In this document: piece by piece, positions 6,800-15,481 of the stretch | Position numbering within the stretch: position 1 is the stretch's first letter | Layout: each line of letters starts with the position of its first letter | Source: Martelella mediterranea DSM 17316 | Lineage (GTDB): Bacteria; Pseudomonadota; Alphaproteobacteria; Rhizobiales; Rhizobiaceae | Length of the DNA stretch: 64,000 nucleotides | Assembly: GCF_002043005.1 (NCBI RefSeq) | Contig: NZ_CP020330.1 | Coordinates: 4,172,001-4,236,000 of the forward strand | Direction: 5' to 3' | The notes under the pieces: model-generated | Told to the model about the DNA's origin: nothing | Database searches by the model: none | Seen by the model: only the letters and a program-made list of their open reading frames with translations | Program-made: the position numbers and the translations under genes

Positions 6800-8173
6800 T
6801 CAGTACTGGAATTCTTCGAACAGCGGATCGACGGAGCCCTTCCAGCGACCGTGATAGAGTGCCAGCAGGTCTTCGGCGAAGGTGGTCTTCTTGGCGATGA
6901 TTTCATCGAGCGGATTGAGGAACACGCTTTCGTCCTGACCGTCGCCGTTGAGGTTGCCGCGCGATTTCAGACCGGCGCGGGCGATACCGACAACCTCGCG
7001 GGCGATATCCACCAGCGGACGGCCGCCGATTTCCGCCTTCAGCGCCAGGCGCGGCACCTCGTCGCGCAGCCGGTGGATGTCCTCCACCTGCCAGTCAGCC
7101 GTCAACTGCTCGGCGGCATCCATCGCGCCGTGATCATAGAGCAGGCCGACCCAGAAGGATGGCAGCGCGCAGATGCGCCGCCATGTGCCGCCGTCGGCGC
7201 CGCGCATTTCCAGGAAGCGCTTCAGCCGCACGTCCGGAAACAGCGTCGAGATATGGTTGGTCCAGTCGCCCATGGTCGGCTGCCATTCATCGATTTCGCC
7301 CTTCAGCGCGCCATCCATGAACTGGCGGAAGGTGATATGCGTGCAATCACGGTAACGACCGTCGCGGATGATGAAATACATCGGCACGTCAAGCGCCCAG
7401 TCGACATAGCGTTCGAAGGTGAAGTCGTCGCGAAAGGCGAAATCGAGCAGGCCAGCCCGGTTATTGTCGGTGTCGCGCCAGATATCGCCGCGCCATGACA
7501 GGAGGCCGTTGGGCTTGCCCTCGGTGAACGGCGACGAGGCGAACAGCGCGGTTGAAAGCGGCTGCAGCTTCTGCGACAGCGCCATCTTGCGGCGCATGTC
7601 GGCCTCGGAGGAGAAATCGACATTCACCTGGATGGTGCAGGTGCGATACATCATGTCGAGACCCTGGCTGCCGACCTTGGGCATGTAGCGGGTCATGATC
7701 TCGTAGCGCGATTTGGGCATGCGCGGCGTTTCCGCGCGCGTCCATTTCGGGCTGCCGCCAATGCCGAGAAAGCCGATGCCCATCGGCTCGGCGACGCCGC
7801 GCAGCACGGCCAGATGCCGGTTCGATTCGCGACAGGTCTCATGCAGGGTCTTGAGGGCCGCGCCGGAAAGCTCGAACTGCCCGCCCGGCTCCAGCGAGAT
7901 CGCGCCCATGCCATGGGGCTCGGCAAGGCCGATGATATTGTCGCCATCCATGATGGCGTCCCAACCGAGCTTGTCCTTCATGCCCTTCAGGATCGCCGAG
8001 ATCGAGCGCTCGCCGTCATAGGGAACGGGGGTATTGTCGCCCTTGAAGAACGGAAATTTCTCGTGCTCAGTGCCGATCCGGAATTCGGACTCAGGCTTGC
8101 ACCCGGCTTCCAGATAGGCGACCAGTTCCGCCTTGCCGGTAATCGGCGTCCCGTCGGATGTGTCACGGGCCAT
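6800..8173 (-). CDS. gshA: Glutamate-cysteine ligase (alphaproteobacterial/plant type)
   Basis: A 457-residue ligase making gamma-glutamylcysteine from glutamate, cysteine and ATP, the committed step of glutathione synthesis. It belongs to the plant/alphaproteobacterial class (GCS2 family): FRIGTEHEKF near 31-40, AISLEPGGQFELSG in the middle, and TCTIQVNVDFSSEADM are all hallmark segments. The start at 8173 follows GAGGAAG; a 21-residue extension is possible but unsupported. The upstream rsmE gene is 193 bp away on the same strand, so gshA probably has its own promoter. It complements the glutathione transferase at the start of the window. Confidence 0.95.
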   Translation of the reverse strand: MARDTSDGTPITGKAELVAYLEAGCKPESEFRIGTEHEKFPFFKGDNTPVPYDGERSISAILKGMKDKLGWDAIMDGDNIIGLAEPHGMGAISLEPGGQFELSGAALKTLHETCRESNRHLAVLRGVAEPMGIGFLGIGGSPKWTRAETPRMPKSRYEIMTRYMPKVGSQGLDMMYRTCTIQVNVDFSSEADMRRKMALSQKLQPLSTALFASSPFTEGKPNGLLSWRGDIWRDTDNNRAGLLDFAFRDDFTFERYVDWALDVPMYFIIRDGRYRDCTHITFRQFMDGALKGEIDEWQPTMGDWTNHISTLFPDVRLKRFLEMRGADGGTWRRICALPSFWVGLLYDHGAMDAAEQLTADWQVEDIHRLRDEVPRLALKAEIGGRPLVDIAREVVGIARAGLKSRGNLNGDGQDESVFLNPLDEIIAKKTTFAEDLLALYHGRWKGSVDPLFEEFQY

Positions 8174-8366
8174 GCAAGCTTCCTCGTTCTCAACACAAAC
8201 AGATAGAGCGTTTTCGCATTTCAGCGAATGGAGCAACCGCCCTCGTCTTCAGGGCCTGAGCCCGCGCAATCCGCTCTTGAACCGGATCGCCGGGGCAATC
8301 AAGTCAATTTCTTTGATTGATGATGAAACGCGCGAAAACCGCATCAGGTCCGCGATCGGACCGGCG

Positions 8367-9104
8367 TCAGCGCCAGTCGCCGATCGTCGCCTGGATCACG
8401 GCAAGGGCGGCCACCGCCGCGGTATCCGCGCGCAGGATCCGCGGCCCGAGCGGAATGGCCGTGACGAAGGACAGACCACGCAAAAGTGAACGCTCCTCGT
8501 CCGAAAACCCACCTTCCGGGCCAACGATCAGCGCCAGCCGCGCGGCCTCCACCGTTTCAAGCGCTGCAAGCGGGTTCTGCGTTTCCGCTCCCTCGTCGCA
8601 GAAGATCAGTTGCCGGCCGGGCTCCCAGTTTTCGAGAAGCTCTTCGAGCCGGGCGGGTTCACGCAGTTCCGGCACGCTCAGCACGCCGCATTGCTCCGCC
8701 GCCTCGATGATGTTGGCGGCAAGGCGCTCGGATTTGGCCGGCTTGCCCTGCACATGGCGGGTCATCACCGGCTGGATGATGCCGGCGCCCATCTCCACCG
8801 CCTTCTGCACCATATAGTCCATCCGCCCGGTCTTGAGCGGCGCGAACAGGTAATGGAGGTCGGCGGCAGCCGGCTGTGGGCGGGTCTGTTCAACGGCGGT
8901 AAGCGTGATCTTCTTGCGCGTCGGGAAGGTAAGCCGCATCAGCCATTCGCCATCCCTGCCGTTGAAGGCCAGGAGTTCGGTCCCCTCCGCGGCCCGCAGC
9001 ACGTGGGCCAGGTAATGAAACTGATTCTTGTCGGCCTCGATCTCGGCATTGGGCCCGAGATCGGCTTCGACAAACAGGCGTTGCAGGCGGTAGTTCGCGC
9101 GCAT
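8367..9104 (-). CDS. rsmE: 16S rRNA (uracil-1498-N3)-methyltransferase
   Basis: A 245-residue SPOUT methyltransferase that methylates U1498 of 16S rRNA in the 30S decoding region. It has an N-terminal PUA-like domain (about 1-75) and the C-terminal trefoil-knot domain with [13 protein letters not shown] and a late [11 protein letters not shown] segment, both diagnostic of RsmE. The track-like longer frame to 9194 adds 30 residues without homology; the ATG at 9104 starts directly at the family's RLQRLFV region. It lies between the NUDIX gene and gshA on the same strand. Confidence 0.93.
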   Translation of the reverse strand: MRANYRLQRLFVEADLGPNAEIEADKNQFHYLAHVLRAAEGTELLAFNGRDGEWLMRLTFPTRKKITLTAVEQTRPQPAAADLHYLFAPLKTGRMDYMVQKAVEMGAGIIQPVMTRHVQGKPAKSERLAANIIEAAEQCGVLSVPELREPARLEELLENWEPGRQLIFCDEGAETQNPLAALETVEAARLALIVGPEGGFSDEERSLLRGLSFVTAIPLGPRILRADTAAVAALAVIQATIGDWR

Positions 9105-9194
9105 GGCAGGCTCGCATGGATATGACGCGTCGCCGCGGCTACGCGTTGAAAAGGTGCTGGCGCTTTTCTTGCATAAGCCGGCAGGCAGATGCAA

Positions 9195-9659
9195 CTAGCC
9201 GCCCAGACGACCGGCGAAATCGATCAGCAGCGATTTCAACTCGCTCTCATCCACCATTTCGGCGGCCTCTTCGGGACTTGCCCATTTGCGCACGCGTTCA
9301 TCGCGCTCCGGAAAACGCGCCTTCGCCTTGCGCACCAGAAGCGGAAATATCTCGACAACGCAGGTGACGGATGTGCCGTCACCGAGACGCTTGAGATAGC
9401 GGAAATTACCGACCGGCGTGTCGGAAACCTTGCCCTTGATGCCCGCTTCCTCGAAAGCCTCCTGCTCGGCCACCTCGTGCGGCGCCTTGTTGGCCATCGG
9501 CCAGCCCTTCGGCGTCACCCAGCGCCCGGTGTCGCGGCTGGTGATCAGCAGGACTTCGATGGTCTTCTTTTTCTTGGTTTTGGCCAGCCGGTAGCACAGC
9601 GCCGCATATTGCTGGCGGGCTTCATCGATTTCATCTGCCAAGTTTTCACTTGATGGCAT
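9195..9659 (-). CDS. NUDIX hydrolase, diphosphoinositol/diadenosine polyphosphate type
   Basis: A 154-residue NUDIX protein. The NUDIX helix region is GWPMANKAPHEVAEQEAFEE followed by AGI (about 52-74). Compared with the consensus Gx5Ex7REUxEExGU, the first E is K and the R is Q, but the metal-binding EExG core is intact; WVTPKGWPM is typical of the DIPP-like branch that cleaves diadenosine polyphosphates or inositol pyrophosphates. It is cytosolic. The ATG at 9659 has AAGGAA upstream. A perfect 22-bp palindrome lies 39 bp before the start. Confidence 0.88.
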   Translation of the reverse strand: MPSSENLADEIDEARQQYAALCYRLAKTKKKKTIEVLLITSRDTGRWVTPKGWPMANKAPHEVAEQEAFEEAGIKGKVSDTPVGNFRYLKRLGDGTSVTCVVEIFPLLVRKAKARFPERDERVRKWASPEEAAEMVDESELKSLLIDFAGRLGG

Positions 9660-9697
9660 GACGTTCCTTCCGGCGAATCAGGACCAATACGATCGGG

Positions 9698-9719
9698 ATC
9701 GTGTGTTTTAACACACGAT
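9698..9719. promoter_or_regulatory. Perfect 22-bp palindrome between the NUDIX and DUF1328 genes
   Basis: ATCGTGTGTT (9698-9707), TT, AACACACGAT (9710-9719): 10-bp perfect arms. It lies 39 bp upstream of the NUDIX ATG in a divergent intergenic region, with no T tract that would make it a terminator. This looks like an operator for an unknown dimeric regulator. Confidence 0.55.
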
Positions 9720-9831
9720 TGCAGACCGTTTCTTACGGATGCGTGAAGCTTTTGTGAATTTTGATTGCACACGCGCGCAACAGATAGAATCGTCCTCCGG
9801 GTGACATCTGTCAAGTCCGATACCCTTCTCC

Positions 9832-9857
9832 GGAACTTTAGCGTCGCCGCCGCCGTT
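9832..9857 (+). promoter_or_regulatory. EcfG/RpoE2-type general stress promoter for the DUF1328 gene
   Basis: GGAAC (9832-9836), 17 bases, CGTT (9854-9857), the EcfG consensus. The predicted start near 9864 leaves a leader of about 38 nt before the ATG at 9902. Confidence 0.82.
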
Positions 9858-9901
9858 GACATGTCGAAATGCCGGATCGGCCAATATTGAGAGGACACAT
9901 C

Positions 9902-10066
9902 ATGCTTGAATGGATTCTGATACTGTTGATCATCGCGGCTGTTGCCAGCCTGTTGGGTTTTCGCGGCGTTGCGGGCCTTTCCGCAGGCATTGCCCGCATT
10001 CTGATCTTCATCGTCCTCGTGGTCATTCTGATTTCGCTGATCACCGGCGTGTTGATCATCGCCTGA
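9902..10066 (+). CDS. DUF1328 small membrane protein (UPF0391)
   Basis: A 54-residue protein consisting of two hydrophobic helices separated by GFRGVAGLSAGIA (about 17-29), the DUF1328/UPF0391 signature (FRGVAG). Such proteins sit in the inner membrane; the molecular function is unknown, and the family is often stress-induced. The ATG at 9902 is preceded by GAGAGGA; a longer frame starting at 9869 would begin inside the leader. A consensus general-stress promoter lies 45 bp upstream. Confidence 0.92.
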   Translation: MLEWILILLIIAAVASLLGFRGVAGLSAGIARILIFIVLVVILISLITGVLIIA

Positions 10067-10073
10067 CCGATTG

Positions 10074-10979
10074 TCACAGCACGGCCCTGTCCCAATAGGG
10101 GGACGGGCCGTAGAGCCCGGCCATGAAGTCGATGAACAGCCGCACCTTGGCCGGCAGAAAATTCCTGGAGGCATAGACCGCGAAAAGCCCGACATTGTCC
10201 GGGCTTTTATAGTCCGGCAGCACCTGGACGAGTTCGCCCGCCGCCAGTTCCGGCCCGATATCCCAGGTCGACCTCAGCGCGATGCCCATGCCAGCCAGCA
10301 CAGCCTCGCGGATAACCTCGCTGGAATTCGTCACCAGCCGCCCGACAGGGCGGAACGACACCGGCCCCTCCGGACCTTCAAGACGCCAGTATTCGCCATT
10401 ATGCGCCGGCAGGCAGACATGATCTTCCAGCGCCTCCAGGCTTTGGGGAGCGCCGAAGCGCTCGACATACTGGCGCGAGGCGCAGAGCACGCGGCGGACC
10501 GGGGCAAGCTTGCGGGCAACCAGCGTGGAATCCGAAAGCTCCCCGATCCTCACCGCAAGGTCAAAGCCATCGGCGACGATATCAACGAAGGCATCGCTGA
10601 GAATAAGCTCGATTTCCAGCCCCTCATGGGCATTCATGAAGTTCGCCAGATGCGGCGCGATATGCATCCGCCCGAACGAAGTCGGCGCCGAAATCCTGAG
10701 CCGGCCCCGAACTTTGGACGTATGGCCTTCGACGAAGGCCTCGGCCTCCTCGATACCGGCCAGCACGGGCAGCAGGCGCTCGTAGAACCCGCGTCCGGTC
10801 TCCGTCAGGGTGATCATCCGCGTCGTGCGCTGCAGAAGGCGCACCCCGAGTTGCTCTTCCAGACGTCGAATGCTTTTCGACACCACAGCCGGCGAAAGCC
10901 TCAGCGTCCTGCCCGCATCGCTCATGCTGCCGGTCGCGGCCACCTCCGCGAACACTTCCAGATCCTGCAGATTTTTCAT
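10074..10979 (-). CDS. LysR-family transcriptional regulator next to the glycolate oxidase operon
   Basis: A 301-residue LysR regulator: helix-turn-helix at about 3-62 (LQDLEVFAEVAATGSMSDAG) and effector domain from about 88. The HTH and the 'RGRLRISAPTSFGRMHIAP' segment are typical of the large DsdC/AaeR-like group often called CrgA-like. It is divergent from glcD with about 150 bp between starts, so it is the natural candidate for control of the glc genes, although in E. coli the glc regulator is of the GntR family. Effector unknown. Confidence 0.88.
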   Translation of the reverse strand: MKNLQDLEVFAEVAATGSMSDAGRTLRLSPAVVSKSIRRLEEQLGVRLLQRTTRMITLTETGRGFYERLLPVLAGIEEAEAFVEGHTSKVRGRLRISAPTSFGRMHIAPHLANFMNAHEGLEIELILSDAFVDIVADGFDLAVRIGELSDSTLVARKLAPVRRVLCASRQYVERFGAPQSLEALEDHVCLPAHNGEYWRLEGPEGPVSFRPVGRLVTNSSEVIREAVLAGMGIALRSTWDIGPELAAGELVQVLPDYKSPDNVGLFAVYASRNFLPAKVRLFIDFMAGLYGPSPYWDRAVL

Positions 10980-11131
10980 AATCACCGCGATTGTTGCCGT
11001 TGTGGAATAAGTATTAGCATTTGTCTCGCAGTGAGGCCAATGTTAGAGAATGAGTTGCAGCCGTGATGCTGCGATTATCCCGTTTTGCGTGGCGTCCGGA
11101 AGCAAGCCCGGGCGCGATCTGGAGGTCCGCT

Positions 11132-12568
11132 TTGACAGGCACAATCGCGTTTCGCGAACCCGATGCCGGCATTCTGGCGCGGCGCGAGACAATCATCGAG
11201 GAATTGCAGGCGCTGCTGCCTGAAGACGCGCTGGTGCACGAGGCGCGCGAACTGGTGCCGTTCGAGACCGATGCGTTTCTCGCCTATCATCGGGTGCCGC
11301 TGGCGGTCTGCCTGCCGGAGACCACCGAGGATGTCGCCAAGGTGCTGCGCTACTGCCATGAGAACGGCATTCCCGTTGTACCGCGCGGGGCCGGAACCTC
11401 GCTTGCCGGCGGCGCGATCGGCCAGGAGGATGCGATCATTCTCGGCCTGTCGCGGATGAACCGGATTCTCGACATCGACCTGCCAAACCGGGCCGCGGTG
11501 GTGCAGGCCGGCGTCACCAATATCGCGATCTCGGAAGCCGTCGCGCCGGAAGGCTTTTTCTACGCGCCGGACCCGAGTTCCCAGCTTGCCTGCACGATCG
11601 GCGGCAATATCGGCATGAATTCCGGCGGCGCGCATTGTCTGAAATACGGCGTCACCACCAACAACTTGCTCGGCGTCAAGCTGGTGCTGGTCGACGGCAC
11701 GATCATCGACCTCGGCGGCAAGATGTTGGACTCGGGCAGCCTCGATCTTTTGGCGCTGGTCTGCGGCTCGGAGGGCCAGCTCGGCATCATCACCGAGGCC
11801 ACCGTGCGGCTGCTGGCCAAGCCCGAGGGCGCGCGGCCCGTGCTGTTCGGCTTCCCCTCCTCCGAAAGCGCCGGCGCCTGCGTGACCGATATCATCGCCG
11901 CCGGCATCATTCCGGTCGCGATCGAATTCATGGACAAGCCGGCGATCGAGATCTGCGAGGCCTTCGCCCATGCCGGCTATCCGCTGGATGCCGCCGCCCT
12001 TCTGATCATCGAGGTCGAGGGTTCCGAGGAAGAGATGGAGGCGATGCTCGGCCGGATCGTGACGATCGCCGAGAGCCACGGCGTGATGGCCGTGCGCCGC
12101 TGCCAGTCGGCCACGGAGGCCGCGCTGATCTGGAAGGGGCGCAAATCCGCCTTCGGCGCGACCGGGCGGATCGCCGACTATATCTGCATGGACGGCACTG
12201 TGCCGCTCAGCCAGCTTTCCTACGTGCTGCGGAAGACCAGCGAGATCACCGACCGCTACGGCCTGCGCGTCGCCAATGTGTTTCATGCCGGCGACGGCAA
12301 CATGCACCCGCTGATCCTCTACAACATCAACGATCCGGAGGACGCCGCGCGCGCCGAGGAGGCCGGGGCGGAAATCCTGAAGCTTTGCGTGGAAGCCGGC
12401 GGCTGCCTGACCGGCGAGCACGGCGTCGGCATCGAGAAACGCGACCTCATGCGCCACCAGTATGGCGAGGCCGACCTTCGCCAGCAGATGGCGGTGCGCG
12501 CCGCATTCGATCCCGCATGGTCGCTGAACCCCTCCAAGGTGTTTCCGCTGGAGGGACGCAATGACTGA
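11132..12568 (+). CDS. glcD: Glycolate oxidase FAD-linked subunit GlcD
   Basis: A 478-residue flavoprotein of the GlcD/D-lactate dehydrogenase-like family; oxidises glycolate to glyoxylate and passes electrons through GlcF. FAD_binding_4 domain with PRGAGTSLAGGAI and the C-terminal FAD-oxidase domain with NVFHAGDGNMHP and GEHGVGIEKR. I place the start at the TTG at 11132 because GGAGGT lies five bases ahead and the protein then has the family's usual length; the GTG at 11063 would add 23 residues with no ribosome site. Its last 8 bases overlap glcE. Confidence 0.9.
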   Translation: MTGTIAFREPDAGILARRETIIEELQALLPEDALVHEARELVPFETDAFLAYHRVPLAVCLPETTEDVAKVLRYCHENGIPVVPRGAGTSLAGGAIGQEDAIILGLSRMNRILDIDLPNRAAVVQAGVTNIAISEAVAPEGFFYAPDPSSQLACTIGGNIGMNSGGAHCLKYGVTTNNLLGVKLVLVDGTIIDLGGKMLDSGSLDLLALVCGSEGQLGIITEATVRLLAKPEGARPVLFGFPSSESAGACVTDIIAAGIIPVAIEFMDKPAIEICEAFAHAGYPLDAAALLIIEVEGSEEEMEAMLGRIVTIAESHGVMAVRRCQSATEAALIWKGRKSAFGATGRIADYICMDGTVPLSQLSYVLRKTSEITDRYGLRVANVFHAGDGNMHPLILYNINDPEDAARAEEAGAEILKLCVEAGGCLTGEHGVGIEKRDLMRHQYGEADLRQQMAVRAAFDPAWSLNPSKVFPLEGRND

Positions 12569-13784
12569 GCTTCTGACGCCCGAAACCGAGGCCGAGGCGG
12601 CCGCGATCATCGCCCGCCATCACGACAGCGGCGCGCCGCTGCGGCTGTGCGGCGGCGACACCCGCTCCGGCTTCGGCAACCCGGTCGAAGCGGAGGTGAC
12701 GCTGAGTTCGCGCGCGCTCTCCGGCATCGTGGCCTATGAGCCATCCGAAATGGTGATGACAGCGAAGGCCGGCACGCCGGTTGCCGAAATCGAGGCGGCG
12801 CTGGCCGAAAACGGCCAGTTCCTCGCCTTCGAGCCCATGGATCATCGCGGCATGATAGGAACCGAGGGCACGCCCACGATCGGCGGCGTGTTCGCGGCCA
12901 ATGTCTCGGGGCCGCGCCGGTTCGCGCTGGCGGGGGCCGCCCGCGACCACCTTCTCGGCGCCCGCTTCGTCAATGGCCGCGGCGAGGCGATCCGCGCCGG
13001 CGGGCGGGTGATGAAGAATGTCACCGGCCTTGATCTCTCACGGCTGATCGCCGGCTCGCACGGCACGCTCGGCTTCCTGACCGAAGTGACGTTCAAGGTT
13101 CTCCCCGCGCCCAAATCCGCCGCCACGCTGATTGTCACGGACCTCACCGAAGAAGATGCCGTGAAGCTGATGGCCGCTGCGATGGCGCTGCCGCTCGAAG
13201 TCTCGGGCGCGAGCCACCTGCCCTATAGCGTGCGATCCGCATTTCTGAACGACGGAATCAATGGCGACAGCGCCACCTGCCTGCGACTGGAAGGACTGCC
13301 GGAATCGGTTTCGGCCCGCCTCGACAAGCTTGCGGCCTATGCCGAGCCTTTCGGCCCCCTCACCCGGCTCGGCGATGCGGACACGCGCGAATTGTGGCGC
13401 GAAATCCGCGATGTCGCGCCCTATCAGGACCGCTCGCTCCGCCCGCTCTGGCGCGTCAGCGTCACGCCGTCCGAAGCGGCGGCGCTGGTCGGCGCGATGC
13501 GGCTGGAGGCGGCGGTGGACGCGTTCTACGACTGGCAGGGCGGGCTCGTGTGGATGCGGATGGATGGCGCGCCCGAGGCCGATATCCTGCGCGCGCTGCT
13601 GAAGAAGCACGGCGGCGGGCATGCCACGCTGATGCGCGTCGATCCGGCCGCACGCAAGCTGACGCCCGCCTTCGAGCCGCAACCGGCGGCGGTCGCGGCG
13701 CTTGACGCCCGCATCCGCGCGAAACTCGACCCCAGGGGCATTTTCAATCCCGGCAAGATGGCACAACAGGAGATGGCAGCATGA
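12561..13784 (+). CDS. glcE: Glycolate oxidase FAD-binding subunit GlcE
   Basis: A 407-residue second flavin subunit of glycolate oxidase. FAD_binding_4 fold with RLCGGDTRSGFG near 28-39, the GTPTIGGVFAANVSGPRR glycine-rich loop near 103-120 and GGRVMKNVTGLDLSRL. It overlaps glcD by 8 bp and the following membrane-protein gene by 4 bp, so translation is coupled through the operon. GlcE is required for GlcDEF activity in the species studied. Confidence 0.92.
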   Translation: MTELLTPETEAEAAAIIARHHDSGAPLRLCGGDTRSGFGNPVEAEVTLSSRALSGIVAYEPSEMVMTAKAGTPVAEIEAALAENGQFLAFEPMDHRGMIGTEGTPTIGGVFAANVSGPRRFALAGAARDHLLGARFVNGRGEAIRAGGRVMKNVTGLDLSRLIAGSHGTLGFLTEVTFKVLPAPKSAATLIVTDLTEEDAVKLMAAAMALPLEVSGASHLPYSVRSAFLNDGINGDSATCLRLEGLPESVSARLDKLAAYAEPFGPLTRLGDADTRELWREIRDVAPYQDRSLRPLWRVSVTPSEAAALVGAMRLEAAVDAFYDWQGGLVWMRMDGAPEADILRALLKKHGGGHATLMRVDPAARKLTPAFEPQPAAVAALDARIRAKLDPRGIFNPGKMAQQEMAA

Positions 13785-14158
13785 GCGACCCGCACTATGA
13801 CGCGCCCAAGCGTTTCGGCGACGGCTGGATGGACCCGAGCAAGAACAACGTCATTCTCATCTATATTCTCTACCTGGTCGGCTGCGTGATTTTCGTCGCC
13901 GGCGTGATCGGTCTGATTGCGGCCTATCTGAACCGCGACAAGGCGGAAGACTGGCTCAAGACGCATTACACCTGGGCGATCCGCACCTTCTGGATCGCGC
14001 TGCTGTTTTCGGCGATTTCGTTTGTGCTGACCTTTGTGCTCATCGGCGTGCTCGGCTTTGTGGCCACCGGCGTCTGGGTGATCGCGCGCGTGATCGTCGG
14101 CCTGCAGAAGGTGAACCGCAACGAGCCGATCGCGAACCCGCAAAGCTGGCTGATCTGA
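13781..14158 (+). CDS. DUF4870-like membrane protein inside the glc operon
   Basis: A 125-residue protein with three likely transmembrane helices (about 24-48, 66-90 and 90-108). The segment HYTWAIRTFWI and the GLQKVNRNEPI end match the DUF4870-type family of small membrane proteins, which have no known activity. It starts within the glcE stop codon (ATGA) and ends 3 bp before glcF, so it must be cotranscribed with glycolate oxidase. It could help anchor the GlcDEF complex at the membrane, but that is inference. Confidence 0.8.
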   Translation: MSDPHYDAPKRFGDGWMDPSKNNVILIYILYLVGCVIFVAGVIGLIAAYLNRDKAEDWLKTHYTWAIRTFWIALLFSAISFVLTFVLIGVLGFVATGVWVIARVIVGLQKVNRNEPIANPQSWLI

Positions 14159-14161
14159 TCG

Positions 14162-15463
14162 ATGCAAACCAGTTTCTCATCCGCCCAGCTTGCCGATCCG
14201 AAGGTCGCGGAGGCCGAATCGATCCTGCGCAAATGCGTGCATTGCGGCTTCTGCACCGCCACCTGTCCAACCTATGTCACGCTCGGCAACGAGCTCGACA
14301 GTCCACGCGGGCGCATCTACCTGATCAAGGACATGCTGGAAAACGATCGGCCGGCGGACAGGGAAACCGTCACCCATATCGACCGCTGTCTCTCCTGCCT
14401 GTCCTGCGTGACCACCTGCCCCTCGGGCGTCGATTACATGCATCTGGTCGATCATGCGCGGGTGCATATCGAAAAGACCTACAAGCGCCCGCCGATCAAC
14501 CGGTTTACCCGCGCTGTGCTGGCAGCCGTGCTGCCCTATCCCGGGCGGTTTCGGGCCGCGCTCCGGCTCGCGCGTCTCGGCCGTCCGTTCGCCGGGCTTT
14601 TCTCCGGGCGTGAGGCGCTGAAGCCGTTCGAGGCGATGCTGAAGCTTGCGCCGAAACGGTTGCCCGCTCCCTCGGCGATTTCCAAACCCGCGTCGCACGC
14701 GCCCGAGACTGACAAGCGCGGCCGCGTGGCACTGCTGACGGGCTGCGCCCAGTCCGTCCTCGATCCCGGCATCAACGAGGCGACCGTCCGGCTTTTGACC
14801 CGGCTCGGCATCGAGGTGGTGGTGCCGAAGGGCGAAGGCTGTTGCGGCGCGCTGGTCCATCATATGGGCCGCGAGGAGCAGGCGCTTGCCGAGGCCCGGC
14901 GCAATGTCGATGTCTGGACGCGGGAAATCGAGGCCGGCGGGCTGGATGCCGTGATCATAACCGCGTCGGGCTGCGGCACGACGATCAAGGATTACGGCCA
15001 TATGCTGGCGCAGGACCCGGCCTATGCAGAAAAGGCCGCCCGCGTCTCCGCGCTGGCGAAGGACATCACCGAATATCTGGCAGGGCTCGCGCTCGGCGAC
15101 CAGCCGCGAAAGGGCGTCACGGTGGCCTATCACTCGGCCTGTTCCATGCAGCACGGCCAGCAGATCAAGGCCGCGCCGAAGCTGCTGCTGGAGGCAGCAG
15201 GCTTTGCCGTTGCCGAACCGGCCGAGGGGCATCTGTGCTGTGGCTCGGCCGGCACCTACAACATCATGCAGCCGGAGATCTCGGCCAAATTGAAAGCCCG
15301 CAAGGTCAAGAATATCGAGGCGCTGAAGCCGGATATCATCGCGACCGGCAATATCGGCTGCATCACCCAGATCGCCAGCGGCACCAAGACGCCGATCCTG
15401 CACACCGTCGAACTGCTCGACTGGGCCTATGGCGGGCCGAAGCCGGCGAAGCTCGCCGGCTGA
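14162..15463 (+). CDS. glcF: Glycolate oxidase iron-sulfur subunit GlcF
   Basis: A 433-residue iron-sulfur subunit with two ferredoxin-type 4Fe-4S motifs at the N terminus: C25, C28, C31, C35 (CVHCGFCTATCP) and C76, C79, C82, C86 (CLSCLSCVTTCP). Two cysteine-rich CCG domains follow (GEGCCGALVHH and GHLCCGSAGTYN), which resemble heterodisulfide reductase subunit B. It carries electrons from the flavin subunits to the quinone pool at the membrane. Last gene of the glc operon; convergent with the nucleoside hydrolase gene. Confidence 0.95.
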   Translation: MQTSFSSAQLADPKVAEAESILRKCVHCGFCTATCPTYVTLGNELDSPRGRIYLIKDMLENDRPADRETVTHIDRCLSCLSCVTTCPSGVDYMHLVDHARVHIEKTYKRPPINRFTRAVLAAVLPYPGRFRAALRLARLGRPFAGLFSGREALKPFEAMLKLAPKRLPAPSAISKPASHAPETDKRGRVALLTGCAQSVLDPGINEATVRLLTRLGIEVVVPKGEGCCGALVHHMGREEQALAEARRNVDVWTREIEAGGLDAVIITASGCGTTIKDYGHMLAQDPAYAEKAARVSALAKDITEYLAGLALGDQPRKGVTVAYHSACSMQHGQQIKAAPKLLLEAAGFAVAEPAEGHLCCGSAGTYNIMQPEISAKLKARKVKNIEALKPDIIATGNIGCITQIASGTKTPILHTVELLDWAYGGPKPAKLAG

Positions 15464-15481
15464 CCCTTCGCGTTCAGCACC

